Below, one piece after another: positions 22,101 to 34,100 of a stretch of DNA of 64,000 nt. The notes below the pieces were generated by a model that saw only the letters and a list, made by a program, of their open reading frames with translations, did no database searches and was not told the origin of the DNA. The translations under genes and the position numbers were made by a program. Each line of letters opens with the position of its first letter. The first letter of the stretch is position 1. Source of the stretch: Eublepharis macularius (lineage: Eukaryota > Chordata > Lepidosauria > Squamata > Eublepharidae); contig NC_072806.1 of the NCBI RefSeq assembly GCF_028583425.1, positions 38,920,001-38,984,000 of the forward strand. Direction: 5' to 3'.

Positions 22101-25100
22101 CTAAAACACTAAAACTAAAAAATCATAAACAGAACTAATCATAATTAAAAAATAAATAAGCAGCAACAGATAACATCATTATTATTCAGCATCAGAGGTT
22201 GGGAACAAAAAATAGAACCCAAAAGCTGAGAAAGGTAAATAGAAAGCATCTAGAAAGTCAACATATCCAGCCTAATACAAACATCTGGGGCAGGGAGTGT
22301 TCCAAAGTTGGGGAGCCACAACAGAAAACACCACGCAACTAGTCGCCTCCAAAAAGAGGGGGAGGCTCTGCCTCAAATGAAATTGGCAAGAACATACAGC
22401 AGAAGCCATCCTGGTCCTGTATATTCTGTGATCCCACATCATTCAGAAGGCGTGTGATTCAGTGCCCCCGCTTTGCATGCAGCAGGTTCTGGGTTCCGTT
22501 CCCAGTGGGCTGTCTAAAGGCCAGAGGTCTGACTCACAGCTAAATCAAGCGTGCCCTGGAATTTGCGTATTCACCACATTTTTAAAAACTCTGTCGTCAG
22601 ACACTGGGCACCCTTCTTTGGATCAGGATTGAGGTTATGCCTCCCCACAATCCCATTTTCCTAATCTAAATAACTAACTTGCCCTGTTGGGGTAAACATA
22701 TGCATAGTATAACCAGCCCACCCTTTGTACCATGGGCCCAATATCAATTAAGCTCCTCTGAACTGAGAAATTAAGTTTTAAAATATTTCAAGGTGTTCTG
22801 AACAATGGAACTGCCAATGGAACTCTGGCTTGGCCTTCTGGATAAGGCAGGTCATCTGCAGTCTTTCTTTTAAGAGGCTTAACCCCTCCATTGCTTCATC
22901 TCAGCCTCCCACTCCCAGCTGTACTCACACCTGTGGACTGACTGTGAGTTCATTACGCTCCCTTAAGTACAAGATTTTGCATCCCTAACCTTTGTGTTCC
23001 AAGTCATGGAGACGTTGTTGCCAGAAGCTTCGAAACGGGGCGATTCCTGTGCCAGGGCCTATCAGAATGCATGGTTTGTTCGGGTCTTTTGGAAGCTGGA
23101 ATCCATTAGCACTAATAATATGAAAAACAGAGAATGGGTTAATAAATACAGACACAGAAGTCTCCTTTCTGGCTAGAATGAGGGTCCACCATTCTGACTA
23201 CAAACCAATACAGCATTTGTGGGCCACAGCAGTCATCAGTCCCCCTTTAAGACTCACCTGCTAAGAATTTTTAAGGGTTTAGGGCCTACCTGCGCGAAAC
23301 ATCCCACGTCCGCCGGACAATCATAGAGATGCAATTAGGGGTCTCTGTTGAAGTTTGTTTGATTGTTTGTTTGTTTGTTTGTTTGTTTGTTTGTTTGTTT
23401 GTTTGTTTGTTTGTTTGTTTGTTTGTTTGTTTGTTTGTTTGTACCCTGCCCTCCCAACAAATGGGCTCAGGGTGGCTAACAACGTTCATAAAACACAGTG
23501 AATTGATCACAAAACCATAAAATCAATAATAATCTTTAAAAAGTCATTAAAATAGTCCAGGCACATTTGGGAGTCCGTATATGGGCATAGCAGATGGCCG
23601 AGGGCAGCCCCAGAAAAAGTGGTGGTCTTAGATGGAAGGAGGAGGACACCCGCTGGCACTCAGCCGAAGGCCCGGCGGAACATTTCCGTTTTACAGGCCC
23701 TGCAGAACTGTAAAAGGTCCCGCAGGGCCCGGATCTCCAGCAGGAGAGCGTTCCACCAGGCCGGGGCCAGGGCAGAAAAAGCCCTGGCCCTGGTTGAGGC
23801 CAGACGGATGTCCTTCGGGCCGGGGACCACCAGGAGTTGCTTGTCTGCAGAACTCAATGCCCTGCAGGGGACGTAATGGAAAAGGAGGTCCCACAGGTAT
23901 GCTGGTCCCAGTCCATGAAGGGCTTTAAACACGAAGGTTAACACCTGGAACCGGATCCGAACTCCACCGGGAGCCAGTGCAGCTGGCACAGAACAGGATG
24001 AATGTGTGCTCGGATTGGCGTTCCAGTAAGGACATGTGCTGCTGCATTCTGGACCAGCTCTAACTTCCAGGTCAGGCCAAAGAGCAGCCCAGCGTAGAGT
24101 GAGTTGCAGTAGTCTAGCCTGGAGGTGACCATTGCATGGATTACTGTGGCCAGGTCCCAGGGTGAAAGACAGGGCGCCAGTTGCCTGGCCTGTTGAAGAT
24201 GAAAAAAGGAAGACCTGGCAACGGTCGTGACCTGGGCCTCCATTGAAAGTGTGGCATCCAAGGTCACACCCAGGCTCCTCACCGTCGGCGAAGGTTTCAG
24301 TTGTACCCCATCGAAGATTAGGAGCCAGGTCTGCAGCTCAATCGCCCCACGACCCAGACACAGAACCTCTGTCTTCAGGGGATTCAATTTCAGGCAACTC
24401 TGATGTAACCATACTGTCACAGCCTCAAGACCCTTAGCCAAGGAATCCAGAGCAAGATCAGACTGGCCATCCATCAGCAGATAGAGCTGAGTGTCATCTG
24501 CATACTGGTGACAACCCAGCCCAAAGCTGTGAGCTAACAGGGTGAGGGGGCGCATATAGATGTTAAAGAGCATCGGGGAAAGAATCGCCCCCTGAGGGAT
24601 GCCGCATACCAAAGTATGGCGAGTGGACATCTGTTCCCCGAGTGCCACCCTCTGTCTCCGATTGCGAAGGAAAGAGTTCAGCCATTGCAGGGCCGTCCCC
24701 CGAATCCACACATCAGCAAGGCGGTGGGTCAGAAGATTATGATCGACCGTGTCGAATGCTGCTGTAAGGTCTAAAAGTATCAGCAGTGCCGACCCGCCCC
24801 GGTCCAGGTGTCGCCGCAGATCATCTGTGAGGGTGACCAGAGCTGTCTCTGTACCATGGCCAGGCCTGAAGCCGAACTTGAATGGGTCCAGGATAGAGGC
24901 ATCATCCAGGTATACCTGCAGCTGTTCCGCTACCGCCCTCTCAATTACCTTACCCAGGAACAGAAGATTCGAAACTGGGCAGTAATTGGCTGGATCAACA
25001 GGATCCAGTGATGGTTTCTTTAATAAGGGCCACACCACTGCCTCCTTCAGTGAGTCTGGGAAAATCCCAGAACTCAGAGAAAGATTAATGATGTCAAGTA

Positions 25101-28100
25101 ATGATGTCAACTTAATTATCAGGTGCATTGGGGCCTGGTTTGGATTAGGGCCACAGCGTGCAGGGAGAGGTGACAGAAGCCTTTATCCTGAAATAGTCCC
25201 AAGGAAGTGCCATGAGCTCTGCTGGGGAAAATTATTGAAGCCTATTAGAATTATAGAATCATAGGATTGGAAGGGACCGCCAGCAAAATCCCCTGCACAA
25301 TGCAGGAAATTAACAAATACCTCCCCCCCACACACACACACGCAGTGACCCCTGCTCTATGCCCAGAAGGTGGCAAAACACCATCAGGATCCCTGGCAAA
25401 AATGGTACATATAGTACATGTAAGTTTCCCCACCAGGGCCAAATAGAATCTTTTTTCTTCTTTTTTTTTGGCATTTGGAAAAACACATTAGATGAGCATA
25501 TAATTTTTTTTAAATCCATTTTTTTTACATCAGAATTTGACATAGCAGTTTTTGACTGTATGTCTTGGAAAATAACAGACATCCCTCTCTGTCCTCTGCT
25601 GCCACTACTACTGGATTTACTTGTAAACAACTGCTACAAATGGGATCCTCTCTTTGTTTAATAAGGTTTGGACCCGATAGTGACAGTGGCACTGTCAAAT
25701 TGGGCTCAGTTGAGACTGGGAGTGGCTAGCTCACTACCCTATTAATCTTGCTCTTCCTATTCACGAGTGGTTAGGTGCAGTCCATACTAGACATGGGCAC
25801 GAACAGCAATACGAACGAAAAAATGATGACAGGATTAAAGATGGCTGCTAAACAAAAAAACTGTGTTGTAATGGGTGATTTTAACTACCCACACATTGAC
25901 TGGGCCAATGGGTGTTCGAATCGGGGGAGAGAAAGTGAGTTTCTAGACTGTCTCAATGACTGTGCTATGGAACAGATGGTTACAGAACCTACTAGGGGAA
26001 AGGTGATCCTGGATTTGGTCCTCAGTAATGCTGAAGACCTGGTGAGAGATGTAAATGTGATTGCACCACTTGGGAACAGTGACCATAATGTTATTGAGTA
26101 CAACATATGTATAAATAGGAAATTGCCAAATAAGACCAACACAGCCATGTTTAACTTCAAAAGGGGTAACTTTTCTGAGATGAGGGGGTACGTGAAGAAG
26201 AAACTGAAAGGGAAAGTAAAAAAAGGTCAAAACACTTGGGGAATCTTGGAGACTATTTAAAACTACAATCCTGGAAGCTCAAATTAAATATATACCGCTG
26301 GTTAGGAAAGGCACAAATAGGTTTAGGAAAAGGCCAGCATGGTTAACAAGCAATGTAATAGAAGCTGTAAAAGGTAAAAAGGATTCTTTTAGGCAGTGGA
26401 AAACTAGTCGGAGTGAGGTTGATAAAAAGGAGCATAAGCTGTGGCAAAAAAGTGCAAGTCTGTGATCAGACAGGCAAAAAGGGAATATGAGGAGCATATT
26501 GCAAAGAACATAAAGAAAAACAATAAACAATTCTTTAAATATATTAGAAGTAGGAAACCAGCTAGGGAGGCAGTGGGGCCCTTGTATGACCAAGGCGTAA
26601 AAGGATTACTAAAGGGTGATAGGGAAATGGCCGAGAAGCTGAATGCGTTCTTTGCTTCTGTCTTCACTGTGGAAGATAAGAAGTGCATGCCCACTCCGGA
26701 AGCACTGACTTTGGGAGGGGTTTTGAAAGACCTGAGTCACATTGAGGTGACGAGAGAGGAGGTTATGCGACTGCTAGATAATTTAAAAACTGATAAATCA
26801 CCGGGCCCAGATGGCATACATCCAAGAGTTCTGAAAGAACTCAAGTGTGAACTTGTAGATTTCCTCACAAAAATATGTAATCTGTCATTAAACTCTGCAT
26901 CTGTTCCTGAGGACTGGAAGGTAGCTAATGTTGTCCCCATCTTTAAAAAAGGTTCCAGGGGAGATCCGGGAAATTACAGGCCAGTCAGCCTGACGTCAAT
27001 ACCGGGTAAGTTGGTGGAAACTATTATCAAAAATAAAATTAGTGGGCACATTGATGACCAAAAGCTGATGAGGAAAACTCAGCATGGGTTCTGTAAGGGA
27101 AGATCTTGTCTCACCAATCTGTTAGAGTTCTTTGAGGGAGTGAACAAACAAGTGGACAAGGGATACCCGATAGATATTGTTTATCTTGACTTCCAGAAAG
27201 CTTTTGACAAAGTTCCTCATCAAAGGCTCCTAAGTAAGCTCAGTAGCTATGGGATAAAGGGCCAAGTCCTCTTGTGGATCAAAAACTGGCTAATTAATAG
27301 GAAACAGAGAGTGAGTATAAACGGGCACTTCTCACAGTGGAGGGTGGTGAGCAGTGGGGTGCCACAGGGGTCGGTATTGGGTCCAATGCTTTTTAACTTG
27401 TTTATTAATGATTTGGAATTGGGATTAAGCAGTGAAGTGGCTAAATTTGCAGATGACACGAAATTGTTCAGGGTGGTGAAAGCCAGAGAGGATTGTGAGG
27501 CACTCCAAAGGGATCTGTCGAGGCTAGAAGAGTGGGCATCCATGTGGCAAATGAGGTTCAATGTAGCCAAGTGCAAAGTAATGCACATTGGAACCAAAAA
27601 TCCAAAATATAAATACAAGTTGATGGGGTCTGAACTGGCGGAGACTGACCAAGAGAGAGATCTTGGAGTCATGATAGATAACTCACTAAAAACGTCAGCA
27701 CAGTGTGTGACTGCCATAAAAAAAGCTAATGCTATGCTAGGGGTTATTAGGAAAGGGATTGAAAACAAATCAGCCGGTATCATAATGCCTCTGTATAAAT
27801 CGATGGTGAGGCCTCATTTGGAGTACTGTGTACAGTTCTGGTCGCCACACCTTAAAAAAGATATCATAGCACTGGAAAAAGTACAGAGAAGGGCAACTAA
27901 AATGATTAAAGGGTTGGAACACTTTCCCTATGAGGAAAGATTGAGGCGCTTGGGGCTCTTTAGCCTGGAGAAAAGACGACTGAGGGGAGACATGATAGAG
28001 GTTTACAAGATAATGCACGGGTTAGAGAAGGTAGAGAAAGATGTGTTTTTCTCCCTTTCTCACAATACAAGAACTCATGGGCACTCTATGAAATTATTGA

Positions 28101-31100
28101 GCAGTCGGGTTAGAACAGATAGAAGAAAATACTACTTTACACAAAGGGTGATAAACACATGGAATTCGTTGCCACAGGAGGTGGTGGCAGCTACAAGCAT
28201 TGCCAGCTTCAAGAGGGGACTGGACAAATATATGGAGCAGAGGTCCATCAGTGGCTATTAGCCACAGGAGATAGATGGTATTCTCTTTGTGGGGAGGTGG
28301 TGCTCTGTTGTCTTGGTGCTGGAAGGAAGGCAGTGGGAGGGCATCTGGTGTCCTGGCCTCACTGACAGTCCTTTAGATGGCACTGGATTTCTAGCCACTG
28401 TGTGTGACAGAATGTTGGACTGGATGGGTCACTGGCCTGATCCAACATGGCTTTGCTTATGTTCTTATGTTCTTAAAACCCACGAACAGCCCTTTCGTCT
28501 GTTCCTGAACAAGCCGTTCGTGAGTCCCCATTCCAAACGAACAGGTGGTTGTCACAAGCCTTGTTCATTGCGTTCGGCAGCCATTCGTCAAGCCAGACAA
28601 TCTGGCGCCTTTCAATCAATTCCCCTGGCAACGGCAGGGACTGAACTCTGTCTGAACTCCTTCTAGCTTTCCTTCTGGCTTTAACCCTTCAGCTTCCAGC
28701 AGACAGTCCAGAGAAATAGACAGCAAAGGGGAGGGGGGACCCATGGATCTTACCTTTTAAGATAATGGTTAATGCTGTTATTAAGAAATAAAATTTTTAA
28801 ACATTTGTGTGTGTGTGTGTGTGTGTGTGATTCTCTGATGTGATGGTGGGGGCTGTTGTAATACTGTAAGATGTGATTTTATAGTGATGATGTGACTTGT
28901 GATGGTTAATGTCATTACTGAGAAACAAATTTTTAAAAAATTATTTTTGCTGTGTCTTGTGTGTGTGATTCTCTGGTGCTAAGATAGGGAAGAACGGAGA
29001 GTGGCTGTCCAGCCAGCTCTGGGGGTGATGGAGGATTTGGGGGTGCGTGTCATAGCTTCTGCTTTGCTTTCCCAGAGAGGAGCTTGCATCAGGGGTGCAG
29101 GCCTGTGCTGTGAGGCACCCACCCTGTGCATTATTGCCCCTAGGAAGCAAAGGCTGTCAAGTTCTCGTCATAGGGAAGAAGGGAGAGTGGCTGGCCAGCC
29201 AGCTCTGGGGGTGATGGAGGATTTGGGGGGGGCATGTCTTTGGGTCTGTGGGCCTGCTGGGGGGTGGATTGTGAGTGGGACTGTGGCTGCGGCCATTGGC
29301 AGCCACAACCCATGGGTTTCTGCTGTGTGAGAGTTTTCCCTACAGTAGAAATATGGTGTGGGATGGAAATCACCTTGGGGGGAGCATAAAAAGGCCCCCC
29401 CAAAGAGTAATCTCCCTGAAACTTGAAGAGAGTGTGGGAGGAGAGGTAGGAGCAGGTGCCCTGAAAATTGGGTGCATTTTGCCTGCAAAATGCCACCCCA
29501 CGCCTCCTAGAAAGCCTCCTTGTTTTTCCCTATAGGGAATAATGGAGAGTGGAGGAAGATGAGGGTACTTTCTTTGCCCCTCCCCCAAAGTCTAATCGTT
29601 CTGAAACTTGGGGGGTTGTTACAGGAGAGTTAGGAGAAGGTCCTCACCAAGTTTGGTGTGATTAGAAAAGAAAATAGCACCCTCAGTCTCCCGGAAAGCC
29701 AGGAGCATGTTCCCCATTGAAAATAACGGCAGAATCTTTCCTAATCACACCCGAAGTGACCCAAATTGCGATTTCCAAAGCGGCTTGCCACTTTGGGAGA
29801 CACTTGATTCTGAATTGTTTGATTCTGAATCACCTTGGCACTGCACACCCCTACTGCAAATGTTACACACCTAAGAAGAGAAATTCCAGGCCTCCTCACC
29901 AATCTCACACTATGTAATCCGCCTTGAGTCTCAGTGAGAAAGGCCACTTCCAACACCCACTGCCACCACTGACTTCTTTGTTTATACCCTTGTGCGAAAA
30001 ACCTTCTACCCACAATGTGGGTTTCAGCCCAAGGAAGCTTCTGCTACAGTTAAGCTGATAGATTTAAGGTGCTTTTCCTTCCAGTACTGGAACTTGAAAA
30101 GAGGCTGGAAAACTGACTGGGGGGGGTGATAGTGGGGTAGCTGGGAAGGGTCCAGTACTCCCTGCATGTACACACTGGGCCCTGCCCATCTCCTCCTCTA
30201 CTAAGTGGGGTGTTTGCCTCTGGAATGCCCTCTCCACTGAGGCTTACCTGGAGCCAAAATATTTTGATCTAGGGGGTTGGATCTTTTTACCTTCATGGTC
30301 TGCTTCTGGGCTGAAGTCTAATTTATGGGCATGTTTAGGGTGCTCAGGGGTTATTTTATTCTGATTTTATGCCCTTGGGTTGTCTTGAATGGCTTGTTTT
30401 GTTTTTATATTGGTAATTTATGATGTTTTTATGGTATTGTTTTTACTTGTAAGCTGACTTGAGCGGGATTCTACAGAAGCAGCATACAAATCCACTAAAT
30501 AAGTAAATGTGATGTGAGCTGCCCTGAGCCCATTCGTGGGGAGGGTGGGATATAAGTAAAATAAAATAAAGAAAATAATAATAAATAAAATAATAATAAA
30601 TAAATAAACAGATAAATAATTCAAAGACATATATTCAAAGCAGAACACATTCCACTAGTATGATATGTTTGCGGGGGCCTGGATATAATTTCTGGTCAGT
30701 TCTCAGTGAGCTCCTTACCTGCGCACAAAACAGGGGATTGTTTCTTTCAAGTCGACTGTGTTCAGCCATGTGCTACATACCCCATGGTGCACAGGACCTT
30801 TTCCATCTGAGAAAAGGAGAGGAGAAGACAAAGAATGCAATTGTTTCCTGGGAGTAAGCCCCACTAAATAGTCCTCAATAGGATTCTGAGTAGATGTGCT
30901 TTGGATTGCTCTCAAAATCTATTTTACGTGTCTGTGAAATATCAGCTGTATCTCCTGACATTGTCACAAAAAAAGCTGAGCAGGTCTTTTCTGTTCTTCT
31001 TGTGGTGTCCCTTGAGACATATGTTTGGATGCCCCAGTCAGGAAACACAGCTTGCATGCAAAGGAGTTGCCCCCAAACAGCATCTCCCATTACGAAGCAC

Positions 31101-34100
31101 CCATTACCTCTGGTCCTGTAGGTGACCACAGCGACAGTCAGGTGAAGCTCTCTGGGTTTCCAGTCCTGTGAGGAGCTGATTGAGTAGTATCTGGGTTTTA
31201 GCAAAGGCAGCTGAGAGAGCAAGAAAGATGCCGAGATCTCAATGGATGGGAACTCCTCCAAGACTTCCAAGATGGTGGGGCTGTTGTGAAACTTCCACTT
31301 GTTGTATTTCTCCAAGCTCTGCAATGCAAAATACGGTCATGAGCAACACTTTAAGATTCACAGAAGAGGCCATTCCAGAAGCCCCCTCTTGGGTGAGAGA
31401 GAACATGGAGCGCCTCTTCTAAAATGGTGCCTGCCACTTGCAGTTTTTATAAGGCATGAGGTTAAAATGTTTTTATTTTCCTGGGCTTTTAGAGCCTGCC
31501 GACCCACCTACCCTCACCATCTGTGGGGGGGAGGATCTGGGAGTTTTGTTTCAACATTTTCTAAATTAATTGCTACCTTTTTCTTGTTTTAATGTTGCTA
31601 TTCCTGTGGATTTTATTGGCTTGTTTTCTCTGTTCTTATACACTGGCCGAATCCACATGTCTCAAGTTTTCCGCTTTCCCCCTGCCCATTATTCGCTTCT
31701 CAGAGGGCTGTTCACATACTCTTACCTCAATCCCGCCATTCTTTCACGTTGCACCTCAGACAAATTTGTCAAGCGTTCAAACGCTTCTCTTGCGCGGTTC
31801 TCACCGTGGATGTGGACAAATAGAAGCGTTTCACAAATAGACCGTCCCCTTCAAACCACCCCACTTCCTTGTTTGCAGCCTTTCCGGAACACCATCCCTC
31901 TTTGCCGTGCAGTTATCAAGCTTTTCCACTCTCTCCGCAGCATGCCTGCCCACCCGCCCTTTCTCTCTCTCTCTTTTTTAAAAAGGGAACTTTCCCAGCA
32001 TTGTTGCACAATCCCGGCCATAAATCTTAATCGGGGTGCTCCAAAATCCCCGCGGAGACATCAAGGGGTGGCGTCATTTCCACTTCCGTGTCATTTTTAG
32101 GATACCAAACAGTCGGAAATATCAGTGGCTGTTAAAATTATTTTTTTTAAACTTGAAATTACCGTTATAGTGGAAATCCGTCATTCTAACATTACATTCA
32201 AGCGTCAAATAATTAGTCTGCCCATTTGGAGAGTTTGGCTCACCCCCACCTTAAATATCAGTTCAAATTAGCCCGCCAGAATAATGGTCCAATGGATTTC
32301 AAAGAAGAAGGCATAGAATAACATTAATCACAGGCATCGTAGGGGTGTGGCCTCACCATAGCAATTTAGCAAAAAAACCCACTATAGTGGAAATCTGATG
32401 AAAAAAAGGGGGGGGGGGGAATGAACGTGATGTCGTCATCGGCGACATCGGATCTAAACTTGCCCTGTATTGCGCGATTCTACCAGGGATGTGGATGAAG
32501 TATAGCGCGAGGCAGCGGCAGTAAGAGAAGGGATGTGAACACAGACTGGGATATTGTGGGATAGAATCCAGTGCGATTAATGCACATGAAAAGCAGAAGG
32601 TAGGGAAGTGTGGATTCGGCCACTGTCTTGAGAAACAAATGGCCCTAAGATGGCATATAAGGAACATAAATAAACCAATATTTAAAGTAATGAATGTTGT
32701 ACAGTTTATTGGGGGCAATTTATACACTGAGTTTTTAATTGATAAACCTAGCAGATTTTAGTTGACTAAACTGGTTTTATTGAATGCTAATGCAGCGTTC
32801 TGGCTCAGAGGATGAGCTGAGACCGATGAGATCCCGGGTTCAAATCACATTGCCACCAGCCAGGCCCTCAAAAGATGACCAGCTGCTGCCTTTCTCACTC
32901 AGGCTCAGCACCCCCCCCCCCCAGCAATATGGAAATAATAACTCTGGGTGAAGGGCTTTGGAAGCTTTCTCATTCAACACGGATCCCTAATTTCTCCATT
33001 AGCAAATGGAAACGGGCACACCACAAGGCGGCAGCCAAAGGTTTCTGGGTCCTCTCTACTCCATCCTAACTCACATGACCCAAGAGGTCCAGCTTCGCCT
33101 TATCTTTCTCTTCTCTTGCTATCTGGGAAAAACTTCTCAGCATCTGTTGCGAAGGAGGGGTCGTGACATCCAGAAAGTACATCAAGGCTTGGGAGAAGGT
33201 GCAAGCTGGAAACTTCTTGTCTGCAGTCCAGTAGCCACCTGGGAGTGAAGGGGAGAATGGCCTTTAATAAGAAAAGAAAGGTTTTCCAAAGAGGAAGGCA
33301 GTTGGGGAGAGACCTGGTACAGAGCAAAGCAGAGTCATCAAGAAGACAAGCTTTTTCTTGCTACATGGGGGGAGGCCTTTCCTATTTCAGCCTTCCACTG
33401 GTTTTTAATTTCAGTCTATTTCACTCCCAAGAGAAAGTGGCAGTTAAGGAATATGACTGTTTGTATTATTTTAATAATTTGGATTGGAAAGATTTATAAT
33501 TTTAAGTGGATATGTATGTATATTGGCTAACACTGAATTTGTTTATGTACAGCATGTTGAGAAATGTTTAAAATTTTGCACTTTGTAGGATTTACAAATT
33601 TGTAATTTAACCCTTTTTTTAAAAAAAGAAAAAGAAAGTAGCAGGGCCTTGCCGAACAGGCAGCTCTGTGATTTTTCCTTTTTGAATGGATAAATGCCCG
33701 TCCTTTTATATACACTCGTGGCCAAAATTGTGGAAACCTTCTGGAAAAAGTGTATTTTTGAGGTTGGATGGCTCATAACACCAATTTTTTTTTTGGAGTA
33801 ATACCATAAAAGTATATATCAATGGAAAGATAATTTAATCAAGAATGTAATGCAATAACTTTAATGAAGGATTTTTTTTTTAGAACAGTAGTTATAAAGA
33901 AAATTGAAACATAGAAAAAAGAGTTACACTGTCCTTGCACTCAACTTCACATTGAATTGCGCCATTTCATGCTGTATACACCCCGATGATTTTCTCCTGT
34001 CACCTAGGCTCAGTCTCTCAATTCTTCTATCATCCCTTGCTTGTGTGCTCCTTTTCCTGCCTTTACCAGTCTGGTTTTGTAGTGACTGAGTTGCCTTATA

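Noticed and set aside
23286..23520. Open frames of repeated CLFV and KQTN units
   Set aside because: They are translations of the (TTTG)n microsatellite.
23938..25128. 396-codon minus-strand frame as a host gene
   Set aside because: It contains YADD and other L2 reverse-transcriptase blocks and is followed by a LINE tail repeat.
26441..28261. 606-codon open frame as a host gene
   Set aside because: It carries all CR1 reverse-transcriptase motifs, has no introns, and lies in a NOS2 intron within a recognisable LINE.
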